A stretch of 64,000 nt of DNA from Vibrio zhanjiangensis (GTDB lineage: Bacteria > Pseudomonadota > Gammaproteobacteria > Enterobacterales > Vibrionaceae), in assembly GCF_030161235.1 (NCBI RefSeq), contig NZ_BSPW01000108.1, positions 1-64,000 on the forward strand, written 5' to 3'. Made by a program: the position numbers and the translations under genes. Position 1 is the stretch's first letter. Each line of letters begins with the position of its first letter. Shown here piece after piece: positions 25,284 through 33,640 of this stretch. Below the pieces are notes generated by a model that ran no database searches, was not told the DNA's origin, and was given only the letters and a program-made list of their open reading frames with translations.

Positions 25284-26767
25284 TGGATGAAGTAGTTGCA
25301 TTTCGCCGTTTGCCCTTTAGTTTTGCTAATCGATTCAAATTGGTTTTGGAGCCCACGGATCAAGGGGTTTTACTGTATTATGTTGCCCCCCTAGCTCTAG
25401 AAGCTTTGCTCGAAGTGAAACGAGTGGTGGGTGAGCACTTTGAGCTTCAAGAAGTATCAAAAGAGTCTTTTGATACCAAGTTGACTGAAGCTTATCAGCG
25501 AGACTCTTCAGAGGCTCGTCAGTTAATGGAGGATCTTGGTGCCGATACCGATGACTTTTTCTCCTTGGCCGAAGATCTGCCACAAGACGAAGATTTGCTC
25601 GAGTCTGACGATGATGCACCCATTATCAAACTTATCAACGCCATGCTTGGTGAAGCAATCAAAGAAGGCGCCTCGGATATTCATATAGAAACCTTCGAGA
25701 AAGCCTTATCGATTCGTTTTCGTATCGATGGCGTTTTACGCGATGTGTTGTCGCCAAGCCGCAAACTTGCCCCTTTGCTTGTTTCTCGAGTTAAGGTCAT
25801 GGCTAAGATGGATATTGCGGAGAAACGCATTCCTCAGGATGGGCGTATTTCACTGCGTATCGGTGGACGAGCCGTTGATGTCCGTGTTTCAACTATGCCC
25901 TCTTCTCATGGCGAACGTGTGGTTATGCGTTTACTAGATAAAAACGCGACTCGTTTGGACCTGCACAGTTTAGGTATGACACCGGCTAATCATGCAAATT
26001 TCCGCACTATGATAGAGCGGCCGCACGGTATTATCTTGGTCACAGGACCGACTGGCTCCGGTAAATCAACCACCTTATATGCGGGGCTTCAGGAACTGAA
26101 CAGTAATGAACGTAATATTCTTACGGTTGAGGACCCGATTGAATTTGATATCGATGGTATTGGCCAAACTCAGGTTAACCCAAAAGTCGATATGACATTT
26201 GCGCGCGGATTACGAGCAATATTACGCCAAGACCCTGACGTTGTAATGGTGGGTGAAATTCGTGATTTGGAAACAGCACAGATCGCGGTGCAGGCTTCTT
26301 TGACTGGACACTTGGTTATGTCCACTCTCCACACTAACACCGCTGTCGGTGCAATAACTCGCTTGCGGGATATGGGTATTGAGCCATTTTTGATTTCTTC
26401 TTCATTGCTTGGGGTGCTCGCTCAACGCTTAGTGCGAACGTTATGTTCGGGATGTAAAGAGGCTTATCAAGCCGATAAGGAAACAAAGAAGCTGTTCGAA
26501 CTTAGTGAGAATGATGAGCTAACCTTGTTTAAGCCGGTAGGCTGTGAGCTTTGCAACAACAAGGGTTACAAGGGACGAACCGGTATCCATGAACTGCTTG
26601 TTGTGGATGAGCAGGTACAGGAAAGCATACATAGCGAAGTCGGTGAGCAAGCGATTGAGAAAGTAATTCGACAGCATACGCCAAGCATTCGTCAGGATGG
26701 GCTAAGTAAAGTCCGTAAAGGTATTACCTCTCTTGAAGAAGTGATGAGGGTGACGAAGGAGGGCTAA
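25283..26767 (+). CDS. gspE: type II secretion ATPase GspE (EpsE)
   Basis: 494 aa from the ATG at 25283, which overlaps the gspD stop (TGATG); a GTG one codon earlier is possible. The N-terminal domain that binds GspL includes RLPFSFANRFKLVL. The core has Walker A GPTGSGKST (255-263), Asp box ILTVEDPIEF, Walker B VMVGEIRD and His box TGHLVMSTLHTNTA. The zinc tetracysteine is C388-x2-C391 and C421-x2-C424. It is very like V. cholerae EpsE and powers pseudopilus assembly from the cytoplasmic face. Confidence 0.98.
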   Translation: MDEVVAFRRLPFSFANRFKLVLEPTDQGVLLYYVAPLALEALLEVKRVVGEHFELQEVSKESFDTKLTEAYQRDSSEARQLMEDLGADTDDFFSLAEDLPQDEDLLESDDDAPIIKLINAMLGEAIKEGASDIHIETFEKALSIRFRIDGVLRDVLSPSRKLAPLLVSRVKVMAKMDIAEKRIPQDGRISLRIGGRAVDVRVSTMPSSHGERVVMRLLDKNATRLDLHSLGMTPANHANFRTMIERPHGIILVTGPTGSGKSTTLYAGLQELNSNERNILTVEDPIEFDIDGIGQTQVNPKVDMTFARGLRAILRQDPDVVMVGEIRDLETAQIAVQASLTGHLVMSTLHTNTAVGAITRLRDMGIEPFLISSSLLGVLAQRLVRTLCSGCKEAYQADKETKKLFELSENDELTLFKPVGCELCNNKGYKGRTGIHELLVVDEQVQESIHSEVGEQAIEKVIRQHTPSIRQDGLSKVRKGITSLEEVMRVTKEG

Positions 26768-27990
26768 TGGCAGCATTTGAATACAAGGCTCTAAATAAAA
26801 AGGGAAAAAGCCAGAAAGGTGTCATTGAGGGTGATAATGCGCGCCAAGTTCGAGCTCGTCTTAAAGAACAGGGGCTTATGCCTGTTGAGGTGACCGAAAC
26901 TCGGCAAAAAGCCAAAAAGCAAAACGACCAGCCAAGTTTAACTTTCAAGCGTGGTATTAGTACACCTGACTTAGCATTAATTACTCGTCAATTAGCGACA
27001 CTAGTGCAATCTGGTATGCCCTTAGAGGAATGCCTTAAAGCGGTGTCAGAGCAGTCAGAAAAGCCGCGCATACGAACCATGCTTTTGGCTGTGCGTTCAA
27101 AGGTTACCGAAGGTTATACACTATCTGACAGCCTAGCTGATTTTCCACATATTTTTGATGATTTGTTTCGATCTATGGTGTCTGCCGGTGAAAAGTCGGG
27201 CCATCTTGATGCGGTGCTGGAGCGTTTGGCTGACTACGCAGAAAACCGTCAGAAAATGCGTTCCAAGTTGCAGCAAGCGATGATTTATCCTGTTGTTTTG
27301 GTTGTATTTGCTATTGGTATTGTGGCTTTTTTATTGGCGGCCGTTGTGCCGAAAATTATTGGTCAATTTGTGCAAATGGGCCAAGAGTTACCTCAATCGA
27401 CTCAGATTCTTTTGCTAGCCAGTGACTTTATTCAACATTGGGGCATTCAGGTTTTCTTTTTTATCGTGGCCTTGGTTTATCTGTCTAAGATGGCTTTGAG
27501 CAAACCCAATGTTCGACTGAGTTGGGATCGCAGAGTTGTGCATATGCCATTAATCGGCAAAATCTCACGTGGGTTAAATACGTCACGTTTTGCTCGCACT
27601 TTATCCATTTGTACATCGAGTGCAATCCCGATTCTTGAGGGGATGAAAGTCGCAGTTGATGTCATGTCTAATCACTATGTTAAACAGCAAGTATTAAGTG
27701 CTACAGATAATGTTCGTGAAGGTGCGAGCCTTAGAAAGTCTCTTGAACAAACTAAGTTATTCCCCCCTATGATGCTGCATATGATCGCCAGTGGTGAGCA
27801 AAGTGGAGAATTAGAAAGTATGCTCACTCGTGCAGCAGATACCCAAGATGCAAATTTTGAGTCCACAGTCAATATTGCGTTAGGTATCTTCACCCCAGCT
27901 TTGATTGCCTTGATGGCTGGGCTGGTTCTGTTTATTGTGATGGCAACTATGATGCCAATTTTGGAAATGAATAACTTAATGAGTGGTTAG
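26767..27990 (+). CDS. gspF: type II secretion inner-membrane platform protein GspF (EpsF)
   Basis: 407 aa. Two repeated cytoplasmic T2SSF domains (residues about 70-190 and 270-390) each precede TM segments, for three TM helices in all (VVLVVFAIGIVAFLLAAVVP; FFFIVALVYL; LIALMAGLVLFIVMATMMPI). It is the polytopic core that rotates or is driven by GspE. The ATG shares its A with the gspE stop codon. Confidence 0.97.
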   Translation: MAAFEYKALNKKGKSQKGVIEGDNARQVRARLKEQGLMPVEVTETRQKAKKQNDQPSLTFKRGISTPDLALITRQLATLVQSGMPLEECLKAVSEQSEKPRIRTMLLAVRSKVTEGYTLSDSLADFPHIFDDLFRSMVSAGEKSGHLDAVLERLADYAENRQKMRSKLQQAMIYPVVLVVFAIGIVAFLLAAVVPKIIGQFVQMGQELPQSTQILLLASDFIQHWGIQVFFFIVALVYLSKMALSKPNVRLSWDRRVVHMPLIGKISRGLNTSRFARTLSICTSSAIPILEGMKVAVDVMSNHYVKQQVLSATDNVREGASLRKSLEQTKLFPPMMLHMIASGEQSGELESMLTRAADTQDANFESTVNIALGIFTPALIALMAGLVLFIVMATMMPILEMNNLMSG

Positions 27991-28043
27991 TCATCGTCGA
28001 GTGACTTTCCCGTTTTGACACGAGTTTTTATTTGGAGAATCTA

Positions 28044-28487
28044 ATGAAAAGAAAGATGAATAAACAGTCTGGTTTCACCCTGTTAGAAGTAATGGTCGTT
28101 ATTGTTATTCTGGGTATCCTCGCCAGTTTTGTTGTCCCGAACTTATTGGGTAATAAAGAAAAAGCGGACCAACAAAAAGCCATTACTGACATTGTTGCGT
28201 TAGAAAACGCTCTCGACATGTATAAGCTGGACAATAGTGTTTATCCGACAACGGATCAAGGTTTAGAAGCGTTAGTTAACAAGCCTTCCAGCCCAGAGCC
28301 ACGCAACTATCGTGATGGTGGTTATGTTAAGCGCTTGCCGACAGACCCTTGGGGAAATGACTACCAGTACTTGAGTCCAGGTGATCACGGCAACGTTGAT
28401 ATCTTTACATTGGGAGCCGATGGGCAAGAGGGGGGTGAAGGTATTAATGCAGACATTGGTAACTGGAATATTCAGGATTTTCAATAA
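28044..28487 (+). CDS. gspG: type II secretion major pseudopilin GspG (EpsG)
   Basis: 147 aa from the ATG at 28044, directly after GGAGA; a TTG 12 nt upstream is ignored. The prepilin peptidase site is KQSG/FTLLEVMVVIVILGILASFVVP with Glu at +5. The globular domain has the calcium-loop region DPWGNDYQYLSPGDHGNVDIFTLGADG. It polymerises as the bulk pseudopilus subunit. It is the last gene before a terminator-like hairpin, which should raise its yield over the minor pseudopilins. Confidence 0.98.
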   Translation: MKRKMNKQSGFTLLEVMVVIVILGILASFVVPNLLGNKEKADQQKAITDIVALENALDMYKLDNSVYPTTDQGLEALVNKPSSPEPRNYRDGGYVKRLPTDPWGNDYQYLSPGDHGNVDIFTLGADGQEGGEGINADIGNWNIQDFQ

Positions 28488-28490
28488 GGC

Positions 28491-28517
28491 AGAGGCGGCA
28501 TAAGCCGCCCTCTTTTT
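28491..28517 (+). terminator. intra-operon terminator/attenuator between gspG and gspH
   Basis: GGCGGC / GCCGCC stem with loop ATAA, extended by AGA/TCT around a one-base bulge, followed directly by a T-rich tract (TCTTTTT). It begins 4 nt after the gspG stop and ends 4 nt before the gspH start. Partial termination here would set a higher level of gspCDEFG than gspHIJKLMN mRNA. Confidence 0.82.
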
Positions 28518-28520
28518 CCT

Positions 28521-29123
28521 ATGCGTCAGATTTATTTAACTCGCCTTCGAGCAGGATTTACGTTGCTTGAGATTTTGCTGGTTTTAGTACTAATGTCACT
28601 GGCCTCTGTCGCGGTGATCTCAACACTACCGACTAGTGCAAAAGATGAGTCCAAAAAGCAAGCTCAATCACTTTATCAGCGTCTGCTATTGCTAAATGAA
28701 GAGGCGATGTTAAGTGGCCGAGATTATGGCTTGCGAGTCGATGAAAAGAAATCGGCCTACTTTCTTATGACACTAGAAAGTGAAGGCTGGAAAAAGTTGG
28801 ATATCGAACAAATACCTTATCAAACCGATCTTGCCGGTTCGGCAGCAATTTCCTTGACCTTAGGTGGGGGAGCTTGGGGTGATGACGATCGCTTGTTTAA
28901 GCCAGGCGGTCTATTTGATGATGATATGTTTGAAGACTTGTTTGACAAGAAAAAATTGCCGCCTCCACAGGTATTTATTGTTTCTAGTGGTGAGGTCACC
29001 TCGTTTGTTGTTGCGATTTACCCTTCGCACGGTGATGCAGAACGAGACGCATGGCGAGTCATTGCTAAAGACAATGGCCAGATAGTCCTTTTGGCGCCAG
29101 GAGAAAATCTTGATGAAGGCTAA
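28521..29123 (+). CDS. gspH: type II secretion minor pseudopilin GspH (EpsH)
   Basis: 200 aa. Type III signal sequence RLRAG/FTLLEILLVLVLMSLASVAVI with cleavage after Gly. The C-terminal globular domain is about 160 aa. The region upstream of the ATG is pyrimidine-rich (CTCTTTTTCC) with no Shine-Dalgarno, since the preceding hairpin occupies that space, so initiation may be weak. It joins the pseudopilus tip with I, J and K. Confidence 0.94.
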   Translation: MRQIYLTRLRAGFTLLEILLVLVLMSLASVAVISTLPTSAKDESKKQAQSLYQRLLLLNEEAMLSGRDYGLRVDEKKSAYFLMTLESEGWKKLDIEQIPYQTDLAGSAAISLTLGGGAWGDDDRLFKPGGLFDDDMFEDLFDKKKLPPPQVFIVSSGEVTSFVVAIYPSHGDAERDAWRVIAKDNGQIVLLAPGENLDEG

Positions 29124-29466
29124 GCGCGGGATGACTTTGCTGGAGGTGCTCATTGCTCTAGCTATTTTTGCCACTGCGGCGATAGCAACCATTCGCTCTG
29201 TCAGTCAGCACATCAATACCCTGAGTTACCTTGAAGAGAAAACCTTTGCAGCCTTGGTCGCGGATAACCAAATGGCCTTAGTGTTACTGTCGCAAAGTAA
29301 GCCAAGCAAGAAGAAAGGTAAAGAAGAGTTGGCTGGGCGGGAGTGGTTTTGGTCAATTGAACCTGTTAAAACCGAGGGTGATATTTTGCAGGCGTTTGAT
29401 GTCAAGGTTGCGACAACAGAGAAAGGCTCTGCGGTGGTAACGGTAAGAAGTTATGTGCAGAAATAG
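29113..29466 (+). CDS. gspI: type II secretion minor pseudopilin GspI (EpsI)
   Basis: 117 aa from ATG 29113, 9 nt after AGGAG, overlapping the gspH end by 11 nt. The prepilin site is KRG/MTLLEVLIALAIFATAAIATI. It has a small globular domain with REWFWSIEPVKTEGDILQAFDVKV, typical of GspI, which nucleates the tip complex with GspJ and GspK. Confidence 0.95.
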   Translation: MKAKRGMTLLEVLIALAIFATAAIATIRSVSQHINTLSYLEEKTFAALVADNQMALVLLSQSKPSKKKGKEELAGREWFWSIEPVKTEGDILQAFDVKVATTEKGSAVVTVRSYVQK

Positions 29467-30100
29467 AGCCTCGCGAAAGCAATCTGGCTTTACGCTAATT
29501 GAAGTTTTGGTTGCCATTGCTATTTTTGCTAGTTTAAGCGTTGGTGCCTATCAAGTGCTCAATCAAGTGCAACGCAGTAATGCGCTATCTCTTGAGCGCA
29601 GCGAAAGATTGAAAATGCTTCAGCGTACCCTAGTGTATATGGATGGTGACTTCCGACAAATCGCAACTCGCCAAACTCGAACCAATGGTGCTGAATCTAA
29701 CGGTATGTTTTTGGAGTGGAAAGAATATCTTATAGACTCTGATGCTAAAGGTATCATGTTCACACGCCTAGGGTGGCATAATCCTCAGCAACAGTTTCCT
29801 CGAGGGGAAATTAGTAAAGTTGGATACCGAATAAAAGACGATGTGCTTGAGAGGGTATGGTGGCATTATGCCGATACTCCTGCTGGTCAAGAGGGTGTCA
29901 GTTTGCCTCTGGTAGATAAAGTAGAGAAATTTGAAGTCAAATTTTGGCAGGGTTCAGACTGGACAAAAGAATGGACCAAAAAAGAAGCATTGCCCAAAGC
30001 GATAGCGGTCGAATTGACGCTGAAAGATTACGGTAAGATTGAACGTATTTATTTGACTTCAGGTAGTGAAATCAGCTCTTCTGAGGAGAAAACGCAATAA
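29453..30100 (+). CDS. gspJ: type II secretion minor pseudopilin GspJ (EpsJ)
   Basis: 215 aa. Leader KQSG/FTLIEVLVAIAIFASLSVGAY, then RTLVYMDGDFRQIATRQTR and a GspJ-type globular domain (LGWHNPQQQFPRGEISKVGY). Overlaps gspI by 14 nt. It ends with an acidic tail (SSEEKTQ). It is a tip-complex subunit. Confidence 0.96.
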   Translation: MCRNRASRKQSGFTLIEVLVAIAIFASLSVGAYQVLNQVQRSNALSLERSERLKMLQRTLVYMDGDFRQIATRQTRTNGAESNGMFLEWKEYLIDSDAKGIMFTRLGWHNPQQQFPRGEISKVGYRIKDDVLERVWWHYADTPAGQEGVSLPLVDKVEKFEVKFWQGSDWTKEWTKKEALPKAIAVELTLKDYGKIERIYLTSGSEISSSEEKTQ

Positions 30101-31119
30101 TGAGACGCTCTCAGAAGGGCGTTGCCCTGATCGTTATTTTGCTTCTTCTGGCTGTGATGGTGAGTATTGCAGCAAGCATGGCTGACCGATTGTTTACCCA
30201 GTTTAAGCGTGCTCAGAATCAGATAAATTACCAGCAAGCGTATTGGTACAGTTTGGGCGTTGAGGCTCTGGCCAAATATGGCATTGAGCAAAGTTATAAA
30301 GACAATCCAGATAGCATCAATTTGTCCCAGCCTTGGGCTAACGAATTCGATGGTTTACCGTTGGACAACGGCTCTGTCAGCGGTAGGTTGGTTGATGCGC
30401 AGGCGTGTTTTAATATTAATGCTTTGGCGGGGGCGGAGAAAAATGCAGGCTCTTCGCAGGAACCTTTTTTGGTGGCCAGATTTCAAAATCTACTTGAAGA
30501 GTTACAGGTAGAAAACTACCAAGCAGAAACGATTGCTCAGTCTTTGTGGGAATATACCGACAGCAACGATTCGGTCAATTCATCATCAGGGGTTGAAGAT
30601 AGTTACTATGAAAGCCTTTCTCCAGCGTACCTTAGTGCCAATACGCTATTGGCAGACAGTAGTGAGTTAAGAGCAGTCAAAGATGTCAGTGGTGATGTCA
30701 TGGAAAAGGTTGGTCCAATGATTTGCGCATTACCAACCAATGACTTACGGCTGAATGTAAATACAATACCGGTAGAAAGGGCAGCATTGTTGGTTGCTAT
30801 GTTTTACCCTAACTTGAGTGCGTCACAGGCAAAAGAGGTGCTTGATGGTCGTGGGCCTGATGGCTGGGCCTCAACAGATGATTTTCTTAGTCAGGCGGTG
30901 TTTGCTGGTATAAGTGAGGATACTAGGAAGCAAGTAAAGGGATATCTGAGCGTCGATAGCAAATATTTTGAGCTGGATGCTGAGGTATTAGTCGATAAAT
31001 CTAGAATACGGCTACGTAGCCTGTTATTTAGTGATGATAAAAAAACTGCAACGGTAGTACGCCGTCGCTTTGGAGGGATCGGTGAACGAGTTTCTAATCG
31101 TTCGGCTGAGCAAAAATAA
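30100..31119 (+). CDS. gspK: type II secretion minor pseudopilin GspK (EpsK)
   Basis: 339 aa, the large minor pseudopilin. N-terminus RRSQKG/VALIVILLLLAVMVSIAASMADR lacks the +5 Glu, as expected for GspK. A helical insertion domain and two SAM-like segments follow (NLSASQAKEVLDGRGPDGWASTDDFL). Its ATG shares its A with the gspJ stop, and its 3' end overlaps gspL by 38 nt. It caps the pseudopilus tip. Confidence 0.96.
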   Translation: MRRSQKGVALIVILLLLAVMVSIAASMADRLFTQFKRAQNQINYQQAYWYSLGVEALAKYGIEQSYKDNPDSINLSQPWANEFDGLPLDNGSVSGRLVDAQACFNINALAGAEKNAGSSQEPFLVARFQNLLEELQVENYQAETIAQSLWEYTDSNDSVNSSSGVEDSYYESLSPAYLSANTLLADSSELRAVKDVSGDVMEKVGPMICALPTNDLRLNVNTIPVERAALLVAMFYPNLSASQAKEVLDGRGPDGWASTDDFLSQAVFAGISEDTRKQVKGYLSVDSKYFELDAEVLVDKSRIRLRSLLFSDDKKTATVVRRRFGGIGERVSNRSAEQK

Positions 31120-32293
31120 AACAGCAGTAATTCAATGGCTGGTTTGGTCTGAAAGCCAACAGGAAGTGATAGCGAGCGGTGAGCTGCAAGATCATCAGGA
31201 CTTATCTGAACTTACCCATTATGCTGAAGGACGCCAGCTTATTTTGTTGGTATCGGCTGCTAATTTGGTATTAACGCAACTTGAAATTCCAGCAGGTGCT
31301 AACCGCCAGCTAGAGTCGATGTTGCCATTTTTGCTCGAAGATGACATTGCTCAAGATGTGGATGAATTGCATTTCACTGTCCTTGCTAAGCAAGATGGGC
31401 AGGCTTATGTTTGTGGAATCGATCATAGTTGGCTGGAGTCTATTCTGGCAGATTTTCGCGAGCTAGGCTTTACCGTTCGTAAGGTGTTACCTGATGCCCT
31501 TGCGTTGCCAGCGCCTGAGGAAATGGCATTAACCGCAGCAGAAATGGATGGCCAGTGGCTGGTAAAAAAAGGCCCTTATCAAGCCATAAGTATTGATAAA
31601 TCTTGGCTGAACTTTTTGGCTCAGTCTGGATGGGCTAAGCAAGGTGATAACTATCTGACGTTGCATGCATTTTCGCCACTGCCAGATCTAGAGTTGGTCC
31701 AAGAGCAGCATTGGCAAAATGCATCACCACAGCTGGTGATGCAGTTGCTTGCCGAGGGGGCGGTAGAGAGCAAATTGAATCTTCTTTCTGGAGAATTCAA
31801 ACCCAAATCTTCATTGGGTCGTCACCTGAAGGTTTGGCGCAAAGCAGGCATCGCCGCTGGGGTATTAATTCTGGTGCTGGGCATTAACAACTGGCTTCAA
31901 ATTCAGAATGCTGAATCTCAAGCTAATGCATATCGTAGCGAGAGTGAACGGATTTTCCGCCAAATAATCAACAAAAACAAAATTCCGACCGTTACTTATC
32001 TCAAGGGAGAGTTAGAACGTGAAGAAAAAGTATTGTCTGGTGGTGGTGGTGACTCAGTACTCGATTGGATGATCAAAATGCCTCAAGTGATGAAGCAAGT
32101 GCCGGGATTAAAACTGACCAGCTTTAAGTATGACGGTTCTCGAGGTGAGGTACGGCTGGAGGCTCAGAGCAATGATTTTCAAACCTTTGAAAAAGCGCGT
32201 GAGTTGTTATCGGACAAATTCACTGTTGAGCAGGGGCAATTGAGTAAGTCGGGCTCTTTGGTTAATGGTAGCTTTGTGCTTAAGCGTCTGTAA
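31082..32293 (+). CDS. gspL: type II secretion platform protein GspL (EpsL)
   Basis: 403 aa from the GTG at 31082, which follows GGAGGG and gives the family N-terminus MNEFLIVRLS; the TTG 12 nt earlier is unlikely. The cytoplasmic actin-like domain (about 1-240) recruits GspE. One TM (about 255-275, AGIAAGVLILVLGINNWL) and a periplasmic ferredoxin-like domain (LKLTSFKYDGSRGEVRLEAQSNDF) follow. Confidence 0.96.
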   Translation: MNEFLIVRLSKNKTAVIQWLVWSESQQEVIASGELQDHQDLSELTHYAEGRQLILLVSAANLVLTQLEIPAGANRQLESMLPFLLEDDIAQDVDELHFTVLAKQDGQAYVCGIDHSWLESILADFRELGFTVRKVLPDALALPAPEEMALTAAEMDGQWLVKKGPYQAISIDKSWLNFLAQSGWAKQGDNYLTLHAFSPLPDLELVQEQHWQNASPQLVMQLLAEGAVESKLNLLSGEFKPKSSLGRHLKVWRKAGIAAGVLILVLGINNWLQIQNAESQANAYRSESERIFRQIINKNKIPTVTYLKGELEREEKVLSGGGGDSVLDWMIKMPQVMKQVPGLKLTSFKYDGSRGEVRLEAQSNDFQTFEKARELLSDKFTVEQGQLSKSGSLVNGSFVLKRL

Positions 32294-32302
32294 GAGGTTA
32301 GA

Positions 32303-32794
32303 ATGAAACAGTTATTAACGACAATACAGCGTTGGTGGATGGACACAAGTCCTCGTGAGCAACGTATGCTTATGGTTTGTGGCGCGTTTCTGTGCTTGGG
32401 TATCATTTACTGGGGGATTGTCCAGCCCTTCAGTCAAAGAGCAGAAATGGCAACTCAGCGAATTCAAACGGAAAAACAGCTTTTGAGCTGGGTGAAAACT
32501 AAAGCAGATAACATCACCCAATTACGAGCTAAAGGTGGTGTGTCGTCATCGAATTTACCTTTAAATCAATCTATTTCTTCGACGGCTTCGCGTTTTGGTG
32601 CTGAGTTGGTTAGAGTGCAACCGAGAGGTGATGAGCTGCAGGTGTGGGTACAGCCTATGCCGTTTAATAGCTTGATTGATTGGATGACTTTTCTTCAAGA
32701 AAAGCATGGCATATCAGCGACGTTTGTCGATATAGATAAGGGTGCTCAAGAAGGTGTTGTTGAAATCAAACGCCTTCAGTTTGTAAAAGGATAG
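32303..32794 (+). CDS. gspM: type II secretion platform protein GspM (EpsM)
   Basis: 163 aa. A short cytoplasmic segment with TSPREQRMLMVCG leads into one TM (ALFLCLGIIYWGIVQPF type, residues about 23-42), a coiled coil and a periplasmic ferredoxin-like domain (ELVRVQPRGDELQVWVQPMPFNSLIDWM). It stabilises GspL. 9 nt separate it from gspL. Confidence 0.95.
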   Translation: MKQLLTTIQRWWMDTSPREQRMLMVCGAFLCLGIIYWGIVQPFSQRAEMATQRIQTEKQLLSWVKTKADNITQLRAKGGVSSSNLPLNQSISSTASRFGAELVRVQPRGDELQVWVQPMPFNSLIDWMTFLQEKHGISATFVDIDKGAQEGVVEIKRLQFVKG

Positions 32795-32801
32795 AGTTGC
32801 A

Positions 32802-33566
32802 GTGAAAAAAGTGATTCTGCTGAGCTTAGCGTTATTGATGGTGTTTGTTGTGAGCGCTGTATCTCATGTGCCCGCTCAGCTTGTATTGAATTATTTCCCC
32901 ATGTCTCCCCAGCTTGCTTTAGGTGGGGTGACAGGCACGTTATGGGATGGCCAAGCCACGGATGTCAAATGGCAAAATAGCAATCTCGGTGCATTCAATT
33001 GGCAGCTATCTCCGCTGAAGCTTTTACTCGCAAAAGTAGAAGCTCAGGTTCGCTTTGGCCGTGGTAGTGATATGCAAATTTTAGGAAGAGGCACCGTGGG
33101 TTTGAGTCTATCTGGTCCATATGCGAACAACTTAATTGTGTCACTGCCGATCGACAAAGTGCTTAATTTCGTTCCACCACTGCCTATTCCCGTTGAGCTA
33201 AGTGGTAACGTGGAGTTGAGTGTCCAGTCTATGGTGTACGACGAGCCATATTGTCAGTCTGGCAACGGTTCACTGGTTTGGAATACAGATAAAATAGTGA
33301 CACCGCTTGCCGAACTGACTCTAGGGCCTGTAGTTGCTAATTTTTCATGTCAGAACAGTGAGATCAAGATCGCCGCGGAGCAAAGCAGTCAAGCTATTTC
33401 GAGTGCTGGTGATCTGGTACTCAATCCAGACCGCACTTACCAAACATCAGCATGGTTTAAGCCAGGTGAAGATTTCCCAGCCGCGTTTTCTGAACAATTG
33501 AATTGGTTGCCGTCGCCAGATGGACAAGGTCGTTATCAGTTCAATTATCAAGGACGGCTAAATTAA
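32802..33566 (+). CDS. gspN: type II secretion protein GspN (EpsN)
   Basis: 254 aa, GTG start. One N-terminal TM (VILLSLALLMVFVVSAVSHVPA) and a periplasmic beta-rich domain with QLALGGVTGTLWDGQATDVKW, the GspN signature. Its role is accessory and poorly defined. Two Cys (YCQSG, FSCQ) could pair. It is the last gene of the operon; no prepilin peptidase, GspA/B or pilotin gene is present here, so those must be elsewhere. Confidence 0.94.
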   Translation: MKKVILLSLALLMVFVVSAVSHVPAQLVLNYFPMSPQLALGGVTGTLWDGQATDVKWQNSNLGAFNWQLSPLKLLLAKVEAQVRFGRGSDMQILGRGTVGLSLSGPYANNLIVSLPIDKVLNFVPPLPIPVELSGNVELSVQSMVYDEPYCQSGNGSLVWNTDKIVTPLAELTLGPVVANFSCQNSEIKIAAEQSSQAISSAGDLVLNPDRTYQTSAWFKPGEDFPAAFSEQLNWLPSPDGQGRYQFNYQGRLN

Positions 33567-33575
33567 AGGCAGATG

Positions 33576-33615
33576 ATATTGGATAGAGAGACAAAATCGT
33601 CTCGATATCCAATAT
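33576..33615. terminator. long hairpin at the convergent gspN / envZ junction
   Basis: ATATTGGATA pairs with TATCCAATAT and, inside, GAGAC with GTCTC. A 40-nt imperfect hairpin lies between the ends of two convergent transcripts. Neither side has a strong T-run, so it may act as a 3' mRNA stabiliser or a weak bidirectional terminator. Confidence 0.5.
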
Positions 33616-33640
33616 ATACTTTCAGGAGATTAATTTTGTT

